From Paraburkholderia antibiotica (GTDB lineage: Bacteria; Pseudomonadota; Gammaproteobacteria; Burkholderiales; Burkholderiaceae): 64,000 bases of DNA. Each line of letters starts with the position of its first letter. The first letter of the stretch is position 1. The translations under genes and the position numbers were made by a program. Below the pieces are notes generated by a model. That model was not told where the DNA came from. It did not search any database and worked only from the letters and a program-made list of their open reading frames with translations. This document shows positions 25,845 to 34,827 of the stretch, in pieces. Location of the stretch: contig NZ_JABBFZ010000023.1 of assembly GCF_012927125.1 (NCBI RefSeq), positions 33,798-97,797 on the forward strand, read 5' to 3'.

Positions 25845-27248
25845 TTATGCCTTCCCGCGACTACCGCGCGCAATCTCATCGCCGGCGTTATGCGGCAGGC
25901 GCGCGGTAATGGGAATCGACAGGCACGAGAATAGTCCGACCACCAGAAACGCCGGCCAGAAATCGGAGAACATGATCTTCGGATGCCCCTGCAGATGATG
26001 CGAAATCTGCAGCACGATACCCGAGATCGTCACGCCGAGACCGAGCGACATCTGCTGGATCACGCTCGCGACACTCGTCGCGCGGCCGACCTCGCTGCTC
26101 GGAATATCCGCATACGCGAGCGTATTCAGCGAAGTGAATTGCAGCGACGGGAAAAAGCCACCCACCAGCACCACGCACCAGATCAGCCAATGCGGCGTGC
26201 CAGGAAAGAACAGCCCATACACGGCGATCGCGAGACCCGCGCAAGCGGCATTGACCATCAGCACGGTGCGAAAGCCGAAATGGCCAAGAATGCGCGATGC
26301 GATCGTCTTCATGAAGATCGAGCCGAATGCCGATGCACAGGTAATCGCCCCCGCCCTGAACGCGGTCATGCCGAGTCCTTCCTGCAACGCGAGCGGCAAC
26401 AGGAACGGCACCGCGCCGAGACCAATACGAAACAACGAACCGCCGACCACGCTCGCATGAAAACTCGGAATGCGCAGCAAACGCAGATCGAGCACCGGCA
26501 ACGCGACGCGATTCGCGTACAGCACATAGATCAGCAGCAGCACGATGCCGGTCACGCACATGCCGACCGACTCGCCGGTCGACACCAGTTCGCCGCCGAC
26601 GAGCGACAACCCCAGCATGAACAGCGACGCACCGCTCGCGGACAGCACGAAGCCGATCCAGTCGAGCCGACCGGGATGCGGCTCGCGCGCATTGGCGATG
26701 TATTTGTTGGTGAGCCAGATGCCGAGCAAACCGATCGGCACGTTGATGACGAAGATCAGCCGCCAGTGCAGATAGGTGGTGATAAAGCCGCCGAGCGGCG
26801 GCCCGACCACCGGGCCGAGCAGTGCCGGCACCGATAGATAGTTCATCGCGCGGATAAACTCGGACTTCGGCAGCGAACGGAAAATAATGATGCGCCCGAC
26901 CGGCACCATTAGCGCGCCGCCGATACCTTGCACGAAGCGCGCAAGCACGAAGGTGTCGAGCGAGGTGGAGGCCGCGCATAGCAGCGAGCCCGCCATGAAG
27001 ATGCCGATCGCGGTGCGAAACACGGTGCGCGAGCCGAAGCGGTCAGCGACCCAGCCGCAGATCGGGATAAACACGCCCAGGCCGATCACATACGCGGTGA
27101 CCGCGAGCTTCAGGGTAATCGGATCGTGGCCGAGATCGCGCGCCAGAACCGGCAGCGACGTCACGATGACCGTGCCGTCCACGTTTTCCATGAACATCGC
27201 ACACGCGACGATCAGCGGAACGATGAAAGCGCCTAAAGCGAGCGGCAT
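25845..27248 (-). CDS. MFS transporter, DHA2-like drug/metabolite exporter
   Basis: 467 residues with about 14 hydrophobic segments, as in the DHA2 (EmrB/QacA-like) family. The motif region LVVPVGR-like ARFVQGIGGALMVPVGR matches helix 4, motif A is seen in GWVADRFGSRTVFRTA, and GPPLGGFITTYLHWRLIFVINVPIG is a clear motif C/D2 region. It probably exports small molecules with proton exchange. ATG 27248 gives MPLALGAFIVPLIVACAMF; the longer frame adds 22 residues without a ribosome site. It lies 160 bp after the nucleotidyltransferase, on the same strand, so it may be co-transcribed with the lipid-like operon. Confidence 0.88.
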   Translation of the reverse strand: MPLALGAFIVPLIVACAMFMENVDGTVIVTSLPVLARDLGHDPITLKLAVTAYVIGLGVFIPICGWVADRFGSRTVFRTAIGIFMAGSLLCAASTSLDTFVLARFVQGIGGALMVPVGRIIIFRSLPKSEFIRAMNYLSVPALLGPVVGPPLGGFITTYLHWRLIFVINVPIGLLGIWLTNKYIANAREPHPGRLDWIGFVLSASGASLFMLGLSLVGGELVSTGESVGMCVTGIVLLLIYVLYANRVALPVLDLRLLRIPSFHASVVGGSLFRIGLGAVPFLLPLALQEGLGMTAFRAGAITCASAFGSIFMKTIASRILGHFGFRTVLMVNAACAGLAIAVYGLFFPGTPHWLIWCVVLVGGFFPSLQFTSLNTLAYADIPSSEVGRATSVASVIQQMSLGLGVTISGIVLQISHHLQGHPKIMFSDFWPAFLVVGLFSCLSIPITARLPHNAGDEIARGSRGKA

Positions 27249-27408
27249 TGTCGTGACGACAGGCGGCGAAGCCTTCAATGGAAAGCGTCGATTATGGCAC
27301 TGCGGCAGCAACAAATGTTGTTGCGCGAGGGGATTTTGCTGGGTGACGCGGCGCGGACCACCAATCGGTACGAGACCGGGGCGATGCCGCGCCGCCGCGG
27401 CACGCAGC

Positions 27409-28173
27409 TTATCGCGATGCGCTGACGAGCGGCTGCAGTTGCGGCAGGATCTCGCTGGTGGCGCGCGCGACGTCGTTCGGGAAGTCGATTTCGATCCACG
27501 GCGCGCCGGTCACGTCGGCGGTATCGAACACCTGGCTGCGCTCGAGCAGCAGGTCGCGCACCGCCTCTTCGTGCGGCATGTTCGCGCGGCCGCTGTCGAT
27601 ATAACCGGCGACGATCTGCGTGAAGCGCCGCGCGGTTTCCTGGCGGAAGCGGAAGAAGCCGACCGACTCGCCGATCGTGTCGTACTCCAGATTGACCGCG
27701 AGCTGCTTGCGCAACTCGACCGGCACGCCGTCTTTCAGACACAGCTTGACGGGCTCGTCGCCCGCTTCGAAATCACGGTCGATCAGCAGACGGTTGACCG
27801 ATTCGCCCGCCACCAGCGCACTCAGAATGCGCTCGTCGTAGAGCACGTCCGCGTCCATCAGCAGCACGTCGCCGCCGCGCGTCAGCGCATCGGCCACGGT
27901 ATGCACCGTCAGCACGCTGCCCAGATCGAAGCGCGGATTGATCACGGTCTCTACCTTATGCGGCCAGTTGATACGCGCGAGTTCCGCCTGCACCGATTCC
28001 GGCTGGAAACCGAGCGCCAGCACGACGTCGGTCACGCCGGCGGTTTCGAGCATCTGCAGATGCCGTTCGAGCAGGCTCATGCCGTCGAACTGCAACAGGC
28101 ACTTCGGAAACTGGGCTTGCGGCGGCTGCTGAAGACGCAGGCCGAGGCCCGCTGCGAGAATGATGGCGCGCAT
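27409..28173 (-). CDS. NTP transferase (phosphocholine/sugar-phosphate cytidylyltransferase-like)
   Basis: 254 residues with a Rossmann-like nucleotidyltransferase fold. The signature IILAAGLGLRLQQPPQAQFPKCLLQFDG contains G-x-G-x-R and PK. VLLMDADVLYDERILSAL carries the metal-binding Asp pair, and FPNDVARA is a typical end. It resembles LicC-type phosphocholine cytidylyltransferases. It would make a CDP- (or other NDP-) activated alcohol or headgroup. AAAGGA precedes the ATG. It is the last member of a four-gene unit, 27 bp after the HpnL-like gene. The substrate is not determined from sequence. Confidence 0.82.
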   Translation of the reverse strand: MRAIILAAGLGLRLQQPPQAQFPKCLLQFDGMSLLERHLQMLETAGVTDVVLALGFQPESVQAELARINWPHKVETVINPRFDLGSVLTVHTVADALTRGGDVLLMDADVLYDERILSALVAGESVNRLLIDRDFEAGDEPVKLCLKDGVPVELRKQLAVNLEYDTIGESVGFFRFRQETARRFTQIVAGYIDSGRANMPHEEAVRDLLLERSQVFDTADVTGAPWIEIDFPNDVARATSEILPQLQPLVSASR

Positions 28174-28200
28174 GCGCGGTCCTTTGAAAAAATACGGAGA

Positions 28201-29232
28201 TCAATCGGCAACCGGAATGCGCCGTAGCGCGCGCCGTCGTTGCCAGTTTCGTTCGCTGAAATGCAAAACCAGCAGGCCTGGCAGGCCCAGCAGGATTTCA
28301 CGCGCACGCTTGGCGAGCGACAACGCCAGCGCCGCGTCGGGCGGCAGCCCCACCAGCGGCGCGAGCAGCAGATAGCCACCCTCCTGCACGCCGAGCGAGC
28401 CCGGAATCATGAACGCTGCGCCGCGAATCGCCTGGCCGATGCTTTCGAGCAGCAGCGCGTCGATCCAGCCGACCGGATGGCCGAGAAAACGCAGCAGAAG
28501 CCACACCTCGACCGTGCCGACAACCCAGCCGACGAAGCTCAGCGCGAAGCTCGCCGCAACCCGGCCGCGCTCGCGATACAGCAATTGCACGGCGGCATCG
28601 ACCGCTTCCGCGCGCGTCATCAGCGACGACCAGTCACGCTTGCCGAACACCTTCGACACCACGCCGAGCAAGCGGCCGAACAGGCCACGCCGCTGCGCGA
28701 AATAGAACCCGGCGATCATCGCGCCGAGCACACAGGTCGCGATCAGCGTCGCGGCGCGCAAGTCATGCAACGAACCCTGCGCGGCATAAGCGCCGAACAG
28801 CGCCAGGCCGCCCAGCGCGAACAGGATTTGCGCGAGCGCCTGCCAGGTCGTACTGACGGTGATCGCAGCGGCCGCGTCGCGCATCAGCATGCCGCGCTGC
28901 GACAGCTGCCGCACCATCACGACCGGTCCGCCGATCTGCCCCGCCGGCAACAGACTGTTCACCGATTCGCCGATCCAGCGCGCGAATATCGCGTCGCGCA
29001 GCGACGGCTCGTGCGCGCGCGCGCTGTGGTCCGCTGTGTCGCTACGCCTGAGCAGCACCGCGATCGCACCGGCATCGAGTACCAGCGGCACGACGTGGAA
29101 CACCGCGACCGCCGCGAGCCCCCAACCGGCCGCAAGCAAGGTCGACGCCACCGAGCCGAACCCCTGCCATGCGAGCAGGCCGACGAACAGCATCGTGCCG
29201 ATCGAGAGCAGAAGCAGGGCCGCGCGACTCAT
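28201..29232 (-). CDS. HpnL/YbhN-like (LPG synthase TM-region) membrane protein, putative flippase-like
   Basis: 343 residues with about eight membrane helices and the family block RWIGESVNSLLPAGQIGGPVVMVRQL, followed by the late motif AAFMIPGSLGVQEGGYLLLA. The family includes the membrane part of lysyl-phosphatidylglycerol synthase (MprF flippase domain) and HpnL. It is thought to handle lipids in the inner membrane. Its ATG overlaps the stop of the oxygenase gene (ATGA). In this operon it is the candidate for moving the product lipid across the membrane. Confidence 0.83.
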   Translation of the reverse strand: MSRAALLLLSIGTMLFVGLLAWQGFGSVASTLLAAGWGLAAVAVFHVVPLVLDAGAIAVLLRRSDTADHSARAHEPSLRDAIFARWIGESVNSLLPAGQIGGPVVMVRQLSQRGMLMRDAAAAITVSTTWQALAQILFALGGLALFGAYAAQGSLHDLRAATLIATCVLGAMIAGFYFAQRRGLFGRLLGVVSKVFGKRDWSSLMTRAEAVDAAVQLLYRERGRVAASFALSFVGWVVGTVEVWLLLRFLGHPVGWIDALLLESIGQAIRGAAFMIPGSLGVQEGGYLLLAPLVGLPPDAALALSLAKRAREILLGLPGLLVLHFSERNWQRRRALRRIPVAD

Positions 29233-30044
29233 GCGGCGTCCTTACCACGCGAGATCATCTGACGGAATACCTGACGGAAGCCGAAGTACGCGATCGCGTC
29301 CTTCATATTGGAGATAAAACGGCGCCACGGCCGCATGTTCGGATCGGTGACGTATTCGAACGTCAGCGATACGCGCATTTCGTTCGCGCCGGCCGGCGTG
29401 ATCCGATGGCGCAGCTTGTCGCCGTCGAAAAACACCAGGCTGCCCGGCGGATACTGCACCGAACCCGGCTGATCCGGCACGTCGGGATTGCGGGTATGCA
29501 GTTCGTACTCGAGCCGGCACGACGAGTCGTCGATCACGCCGAGCAGCAGCGTATAGCGGCGTCCGTCGTAGTACGAAGTATCGTAGTGCCAGCCGATATG
29601 ATCGCCCGGCCGCGTGTAGTAGTAGAGCGCGTACGCATGCGGGTCGTCGGCGGGCGACACCTGCAGCTTGTCGCCGCTCAGCTGTTCGAGCCAACCGATC
29701 AGTTCCTTGGAGCGATACAGCTCGGCGATGAACGGCGCGAGCCGGTCGATCGTATGGCGGCTCACGCTGCCACCCTGCTTGTGTCCCGGCAGATAGTTGC
29801 GGTTGACTTCATCGAGCAGCGCCCGCGCGCTGTGAATCAGCTGCGCGGTCACTTCCGGTGCGAGGAAATCTTCCAGATACAGGAACGCGTCCTGCGCGGC
29901 GAATTCCTGGCGCAGACGTGCGTTGTCGAACGTGCGCGTGCGGCTCGCGACCGCGCGGTCGGGATCGGGCGCGGGCGTGAGGGTGGCTGCGGGTGCAACT
30001 GACGACACGGGCGCGATAACGTCGTCTTCGGCGTGGGTACTCAT
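29229..30044 (-). CDS. Fe(II)/2-oxoglutarate-dependent oxygenase (BesD/HalD-like clan, hydroxylase-type triad)
   Basis: 271 residues. The jelly-roll core shows the metal facial triad His153-x-Asp155 (GWHYDTSYYDGRRYTLL) and His213 (KLRHRITP), plus Arg224 (EMRVSLTFEY) to hold 2-oxoglutarate. Free-amino-acid halogenases of the BesD/HalD type have Gly in place of that Asp, so this should be a hydroxylase or desaturase, not a halogenase. ATG 30044 overlaps the upstream phosphatidyltransferase stop (ATGA). Residues 1-35 are a low-complexity Ala/Pro-rich leader. Context suggests a substrate that is a lipid, headgroup alcohol or amino acid. Confidence 0.85.
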   Translation of the reverse strand: MSTHAEDDVIAPVSSVAPAATLTPAPDPDRAVASRTRTFDNARLRQEFAAQDAFLYLEDFLAPEVTAQLIHSARALLDEVNRNYLPGHKQGGSVSRHTIDRLAPFIAELYRSKELIGWLEQLSGDKLQVSPADDPHAYALYYYTRPGDHIGWHYDTSYYDGRRYTLLLGVIDDSSCRLEYELHTRNPDVPDQPGSVQYPPGSLVFFDGDKLRHRITPAGANEMRVSLTFEYVTDPNMRPWRRFISNMKDAIAYFGFRQVFRQMISRGKDAA

Positions 30045-30739
30045 TCGCTGGCCCAAAGTTGAGTTTCGGAAGCCTTGGCGGCATTGACCGTCGGACGGGC
30101 GACACGGCGCGCGACGCGCCAGTAGTCGACCACGACCCATGCGGCGAACAGCGGCGCGCCAATCGATGCAACCACGACGAACGGCGCGACCACGTTGGTC
30201 AGCGTGACGATAGGTAGCAGATACAGCACGTCCTCGGTTTCGAAACCGCCGAGCGACGCCTGCTTCGTTCCCGCCTTGCCGGCCATTTCCTCGATCCGCA
30301 TCCGCAGGAAGAAAATCAGTGCAATCGCCACGCCGGCCGCCGCGCCGAGCACGCCCGGCGCGATCTTCAAGCCGCCGATCAGCGTGCCGCCGACACCGAC
30401 GCCCATGCCGACGAACAGCATCACCGTGACGAGCGCATCGCAGGCGAGGTCGTAAAAATGACCGATACGGCTCGACTTGCCGCCGATGCGCGCAAGCTCG
30501 CCGTCCGTATGATCGACAAAATTTGACAATACAATCAGCAGTGCGCCCGCATTGGCCCACGCAAATCCGCCGCGCGCGAGGCACAGCGCGCCTGCCACGC
30601 CGATCAGCAGGCGCAGCGTGGTGAGGTGATTGGGCGTGACCCAGGTATCGACTAGCGGTGTCACGAGCCGGCGGGCGAGCCGGGCGTCCCACGTGCGTGG
30701 CAATGGGACGTTTAATGGAGGTCGGGGTTGCGAAGTCAT
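30041..30739 (-). CDS. CDP-alcohol phosphatidyltransferase family protein
   Basis: 232 residues, about six membrane helices. The full family signature D-x2-D-G-x2-A-R-x8-G-x3-D-x3-D is present as DHTDGELAR, then GHFYDLACD. The enzyme displaces CMP from a CDP-activated substrate with an alcohol to make a phospholipid. A charged insertion near residues 135-165 (RMRIEEMAGKAG) is unusual. It is the first gene of a coupled operon and divergent from the small secreted protein at 30978. It could pair with the nucleotidyltransferase that supplies the CDP-alcohol. Confidence 0.9.
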   Translation of the reverse strand: MTSQPRPPLNVPLPRTWDARLARRLVTPLVDTWVTPNHLTTLRLLIGVAGALCLARGGFAWANAGALLIVLSNFVDHTDGELARIGGKSSRIGHFYDLACDALVTVMLFVGMGVGVGGTLIGGLKIAPGVLGAAAGVAIALIFFLRMRIEEMAGKAGTKQASLGGFETEDVLYLLPIVTLTNVVAPFVVVASIGAPLFAAWVVVDYWRVARRVARPTVNAAKASETQLWASE

Positions 30740-30977
30740 AACCCGGAAATATATACGGGATCGTGAAAGATTGCTTTCTTACCGTGCGTTTCTTTGCGGT
30801 TTGTCGATGGCATTCGTGTGTCTGTCACAAAGCGGGATTCGGCGAATAGCGATAAAGTGCGAATCCGGTTTGCGCCTGTCACGCCGAATCCCTTCGATGC
30901 ACAACGCTACGCGGCGCTTCCGCTACGTCGCCGGCCGTTGCGAATCCACTACATCAGCGGGCCTGCCTCCTAAGCTC

Positions 30978-31409
30978 ATGAACCGTCTTCTTGCTTCTGT
31001 TTTGTTGCTCGCAGCCGCCGCGCTGCCGCTCCCCTCGTTCGCCGCGGAACTCGATGCGCCGCTCACGTGTAACGAGAGCGGCCACCAGTTCATCGCCGAT
31101 CTGCTGGAGCAGCAACTGATCAACCCGAAGCCAAGCCACGTCGAGCGCAATTCGATCAACGCGTTTTCGCCGACACCCAACGCCAATCTGACCGCGTTCG
31201 GATTTCGCGTGTTCGCCGTGGTCGGCTTCGAAAAAGACGACCCGCTGTTCCGCGAGGGCGACGGCGAACCGCTTGCGCAGTCCGCGTATGGCGCGGTTGT
31301 ATTCGGCAGCGAAGACAAGGTCAAGAGCGCGCTGAAGGAGGCCGGCAGCACGGCGATCGTGCATCACGTCGCGCCACTCATTACCGCGATTTTCTGCAAG
31401 CGCAGCTAG
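30978..31409 (+). CDS. small secreted protein of unknown function
   Basis: 143 residues with a signal peptide (MNRLLASVLLLAAAALPLPSFA, cut near FAAE). The mature part is about 121 residues, mixed alpha/beta in appearance, and holds two cysteines (TCNESG and IFCKRS) that could form a disulphide in the periplasm. I recognise no family. The codon use is similar to neighbours. It is divergent from the phosphatidyltransferase operon. Confidence 0.7.
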   Translation: MNRLLASVLLLAAAALPLPSFAAELDAPLTCNESGHQFIADLLEQQLINPKPSHVERNSINAFSPTPNANLTAFGFRVFAVVGFEKDDPLFREGDGEPLAQSAYGAVVFGSEDKVKSALKEAGSTAIVHHVAPLITAIFCKRS

Positions 31410-31504
31410 GCCGGCTCAGCGCGCCGGTTCGTCGTTACGCCGGTCCCCGCCAGCTGCGGATCCGGCTCCATCATCACCGCTGACACAGCCTTTCCCGCCG
31501 CGAC

Positions 31505-32047
31505 TCAACCCGGCCGGCGGAATTCGTTTTCGACCCACGCCACCGCGCTTGCCTTGCTGAGCTTGAACGTCGGCGCGACCTGCACCTGAGCGATCTGTTC
31601 ACCGAAGCTATCGAACGCGGTCAGTAGTGCGTACGGTTCGTCTTCGTCGGGGACGATGTCGAGCGTGATCTCGAGTTCGTCGTTACCGTCCGCGCTCGGC
31701 ACCCGCAGCGTTTTGTGCAATTGCGCGCGCAGTTGCTGCTCGTGACGGCGCAGCACTTCCGACGCGGTTTTCACCAGCGTGTTGAACGCCGATACGTCGA
31801 GCGGCTTCGGATCCTTCTTGTTGCGGCCCATCGTCCACGGTCCGACGAGTGCGGGCTCGGCCTCGCCGTCCTTGATCATTTCGACGGCCCAGCCTTCGTC
31901 GTCTTCATTCTTGATGATGCGCGCGGTCCAGCCGTTGTCGCGCCACAGACGCTCTTCGTGCACGCTATCGTCGTCTGCCTCGGACGACGCGTCGTCGGTC
32001 AGGAATTCGGCGTCCGTATCGGACGAGGGAAAGGGCATGTCGGTCAT
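31505..32047 (-). CDS. conserved-looking acidic hypothetical protein
   Basis: 180 residues, strongly acidic at both ends, probably cytoplasmic. Residues about 30-70 (RLWRDNGWTARIIKNEDDEGWAVEMIKDGE) and the C-terminus (LSKASAVAWVENEFRRP) look conserved-like and not low complexity. I chose the ATG at 32047 (MTDMPFPSSD); a GTG at 32062 would add MSEPV. No family recognised. It faces the porin across a long AT-rich spacer. Confidence 0.7.
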   Translation of the reverse strand: MTDMPFPSSDTDAEFLTDDASSEADDDSVHEERLWRDNGWTARIIKNEDDEGWAVEMIKDGEAEPALVGPWTMGRNKKDPKPLDVSAFNTLVKTASEVLRRHEQQLRAQLHKTLRVPSADGNDELEITLDIVPDEDEPYALLTAFDSFGEQIAQVQVAPTFKLSKASAVAWVENEFRRPG

Positions 32048-32687
32048 CACAGGTTCACTCACTTCGCGAGGCGTTTAACAGATTCGAGCCCGCGATTTTA
32101 CCTTCCCGCGAGCGCCCCGCCCTGCTCCCTCCGACAAACGGACAAGTCGCGACGAGCTCCACCGCCCATGCCCTTGCCGTAATAAGCTGTTTCGTCCTGT
32201 GCCGGATGGTTAAAGCCAGCTTTTAATTAGAGATAAAAAAACGCGACCCGAGGGCCGCGTGTAAAAATGAAAAAGACACCCTTTGGTCATAGGGGTCGAT
32301 GAGAATTATAAATGGCAAATTATCTTGATTTAAGATGTCTATCGGAAAAATGCATTGCAAAAAACAGCAGGAATCGATAGGCAACGAAAGGCTTCAGACA
32401 GCTTCTCTCCCCACATGCACAAGCGCTTGCGTGTCGCGAAGGGACAACATCCCGGACTTGACAATGCTTTCCGCATTTAAATAGCAAAAAATAAATTTCT
32501 TTTATTCGTCAGCACTTACGCAATTAATTTCACATTCTCAATTTAAAAAACTCATTATCGTACTACTCGCAATTAACCGAATGCGGAACCGGAATACACT
32601 GCATCGCGAATCGCCAGTCATCGAGCGCAAACGGCGCGTCATCGCTGGAACGCCGATTCTCCATGCACTATCCCGGAGTGATCCCCT
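32048..32687. other. 640-bp AT-rich spacer with porin promoter region
   Basis: The stretch 32210-32580 is far richer in A/T than its surroundings. It has a TTGACA at about 32458-32463 followed by an AT-rich TAAATA, suitable for a promoter of the porin gene downstream (long 5' leader of about 210 nt). It also contains a minus-strand terminator with no minus-strand gene upstream of it (32231-32262). No protein gene is seen. A small RNA is possible. Confidence 0.5.
32231..32262 (-). terminator. orphan minus-strand intrinsic terminator
   Basis: Reading the minus strand, ACGCGGCCC, a short loop and GGGTCGCGT (one mismatch) are followed by T6-7. No annotated minus-strand gene ends here: the nearest minus-strand gene starts to its left, and the porin to its right is on the plus strand. 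Confidence 0.65.
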
Positions 32688-33839
32688 ATGAAAAAAACTC
32701 TCATCGCGGCAAGCCTGCTGAGCGCTCTCGCCGTCACCGCACACGCCCAAAGCAGCGTCACGCTGTACGGCTCGCTCGACGCCGGCGTCGTCTACTCGAA
32801 CAACCAGGGCGGCCACAGCAACTGGCAACAAGGCAGCGGTTCGCTGTCGAACACCTATTTCGGTCTGCGCGGCAGCGAAGACCTCGGTGGCGGTCTGCAC
32901 GCGATCTTCACGTTGGAAAACGGCTTCAACCTGAGCAACGGTCACAACACCGAAAGCAACACGCTGTTCAACCGCCAGGCGTTCGTCGGCCTGCGCAGCA
33001 ATAACTTCGGCACGCTGACTTTCGGCCGTCAATACGACTCGGTGAGCGATTACGTGGCGCCGCTGTCGGAAACGGGCGAAGGCTACGGCAACAATCTCGC
33101 GGCCCACCCGTTCAACAACGACAATCTGGCCAGCTCGTTCTCGATCAAGAACGCCGTCAAGTACACGAGCGTGAACTACGGCGGCCTGAAGTTCGGCGGC
33201 CTGTACGGCTTCAGCAACGCGGCCGGCGACTTCTCGAACAATCGCGCATGGAGCGCGGGCGCTTCGTACGACAACGGCCCGCTGAGCGTGGCCGCCGCCT
33301 ACCTGCAACTGAACAACTCGGGCAGCTCGAACCTGAACGGCGCGGTCTCGCAAGGCGACGGCACTTCGGCCATCGGCGCGCATCTGCAGCGCACGTATGG
33401 CGCGGGTATCAACTACGCGTACGGTCCCGCCGTCGTCGGCTTCGTGTACACGCACTCGCAACTGGACGGCATCACCAGCATGAACGTCGGCGGCGCGACG
33501 CTGCCGGGCATCGCCGGTACCAATCTGCATCTGGACAACTACGAAGTGAACGGCCGTTACGCGCTGACGCCGGCACTGAGTCTCGCTGCTTCGTACACGT
33601 TCACCAACGGCAAGATGAGCGGCTCGAACGGCTCGGGCACCCCGAGGTGGCACACGGCTTCGCTGCAAGGCGACTATCTGCTGAGCAAGCGCACCGACGT
33701 GTACATCGAAGGCGTGTATCAACACGCGTCGGGCACGCTCGGCGACCTGGGCGTGAACGTCGCGTCGATCAACACGCTCGCGCCGTCGACGAACCGCAAT
33801 CAGGTGGCCGCCGCGCTCGGCATGCGCCATCGCTTCTAA
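32688..33839 (+). CDS. outer-membrane porin (Gram-negative general porin, OmpC/Porin_4 type)
   Basis: 383 residues. Signal peptide MKKTLIAASLLSALAVTAHA, cut before QSSVTLYGSLDAG, which is the classic Burkholderiales porin opening. The body has regular beta-strand repeats ending in aromatic residues, a GxRGSEDLGGGLHAIFTLENGF block, and a C-terminal RHRF with the terminal Phe needed by the BAM machinery. It forms a trimeric pore for small hydrophilic solutes. CGGAG precedes the ATG. A strong terminator follows. Confidence 0.96.
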   Translation: MKKTLIAASLLSALAVTAHAQSSVTLYGSLDAGVVYSNNQGGHSNWQQGSGSLSNTYFGLRGSEDLGGGLHAIFTLENGFNLSNGHNTESNTLFNRQAFVGLRSNNFGTLTFGRQYDSVSDYVAPLSETGEGYGNNLAAHPFNNDNLASSFSIKNAVKYTSVNYGGLKFGGLYGFSNAAGDFSNNRAWSAGASYDNGPLSVAAAYLQLNNSGSSNLNGAVSQGDGTSAIGAHLQRTYGAGINYAYGPAVVGFVYTHSQLDGITSMNVGGATLPGIAGTNLHLDNYEVNGRYALTPALSLAASYTFTNGKMSGSNGSGTPRWHTASLQGDYLLSKRTDVYIEGVYQHASGTLGDLGVNVASINTLAPSTNRNQVAAALGMRHRF

Positions 33840-34188
33840 CGCCGGCAGCTTTCCGTCCGGCAGCGGCAGCGCGAGCCCATTCGCTCGCGCTGCACCGAAA
33901 CCCGCGCGTGAGTCGATCACGTCGCGGGTTTTTTCATGGGCCTTACGATTGGCCGTCATACCGGGCCGTCATACTGGTTGGCCGGCATATCGTTGAATGA
34001 ACGACGGCACGTAGTGACGATGCCGATGCATGCTGGGTATACTGCCCCGACTGCCTTGCGGTGCCGCGATCGAGCGACGCCCCCGCATCGCAGCTTCGCC
34101 GCGAAGCATCGCGCTGCCCGTCAGCGCATCGCGCTTCGCCCGCGCCTCACTTTCCCATGCACGACCCGGGAACGCCGACGATCGGATC
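33840..34188. other. intergenic, terminator plus leader
   Basis: 349 bp after the porin. It holds the terminator at 33900-33935; the rest shows no gene. The promoter of the lipoprotein gene is presumably within 34000-34180. Confidence 0.5.
33900..33935 (+). terminator. intrinsic terminator of the porin gene
   Basis: An 11-bp stem (CCCGCGCGTGA with TCACGTCGCGGG, one bulge) and a short GTCGA loop are followed by six T. It starts 61 bp after the stop codon. Confidence 0.92.
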
Positions 34189-34542
34189 ATGAAAAGACTT
34201 CTCCTGCTTGCCCCCGCTGTCACCCTGACCGCCACTCTCGCCGCCTGCGGCTCCTCGGGCGGTCCCGCGCGCGATGCGTCCGTGCCGATGGTCTACGTAT
34301 CGTCGTCGCGGCCGGCCGCCGCCATCGCCGCGTGCCTCGAAGACCGTCTCCCGCGCGTGCGCACGTCGCATGCCGGCGCCGCGACCGAACTCGCGGTCGG
34401 CTCCGACTCGCACAACTCGTACTTCATTACGCTGACGCCGCTCAACGGCAGCACGGTCATCAAGGTCATGCGTCCGGCCAATGCGCCCGACGATCCACCC
34501 GAAGAGGAAATGCGCTTCGATATCGCGCGCTGCGCGTCCTGA
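34189..34542 (+). CDS. small lipoprotein of unknown function
   Basis: 117 residues. The lipobox LAAC occurs at the end of a signal peptide (MKRLLLLAPAVTLTATLAAC), with Gly after the Cys; Ser at +3 argues for outer-membrane sorting. The mature part has SRPAAAIAACLEDRLPRVRTS and a strand-rich body ending in FDIARCAS. Two more cysteines may pair. Paralogues of such short sugar-/metal-unknown lipoproteins are common in Burkholderia, but I cannot name the family. Confidence 0.75.
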   Translation: MKRLLLLAPAVTLTATLAACGSSGGPARDASVPMVYVSSSRPAAAIAACLEDRLPRVRTSHAGAATELAVGSDSHNSYFITLTPLNGSTVIKVMRPANAPDDPPEEEMRFDIARCAS

Positions 34543-34738
34543 GCGTCGCGCGCTCGTTCGTACTTTTTGCGCGCTTTTTTCGCGCTCACTTCACGCGCAC
34601 TTCAAGCTCCCTTCGCGCTTCGTTCGCGCTATTTTTCACGCGAGGTTCGCGCTCATTGGTCGATGCGTTCGCTCGTGCGCGACGCTCCCGATGTTGCGCG
34701 AACCTCGTCATGCGTCACACCGCTTCCAGTACATCCGG
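34543..34738. other. low-complexity TTCGCGCT-like spacer
   Basis: About 100 bp (34555-34660) consists of short variants of TTCGCGCT/TTCACGCG, probably replication-slippage sequence. No gene is seen. Confidence 0.4.
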
Positions 34739-34778
34739 CCGGCGCGCGATTTTTATCTCGCGCGCCGGCTATTTTTTT
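34739..34778 (+). terminator. intrinsic terminator (likely of the lipoprotein gene)
   Basis: An 11-bp perfect GC-rich stem (34739-34749 with 34758-34768) and an 8-nt loop are followed by TATTTTTTT. It lies about 200 bp after the lipoprotein stop and before the YdjM-like gene. Confidence 0.85.
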
Positions 34779-34827
34779 GCTCGCGCATCTGCGAACATAG
34801 CCGCCCTCTGTTTTCCAGGCGGCGCTC

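Noticed and set aside
29229..30044. Amino-acid halogenase of the BesD type
   Set aside because: The metal-binding Asp155 is present, leaving no chloride site.
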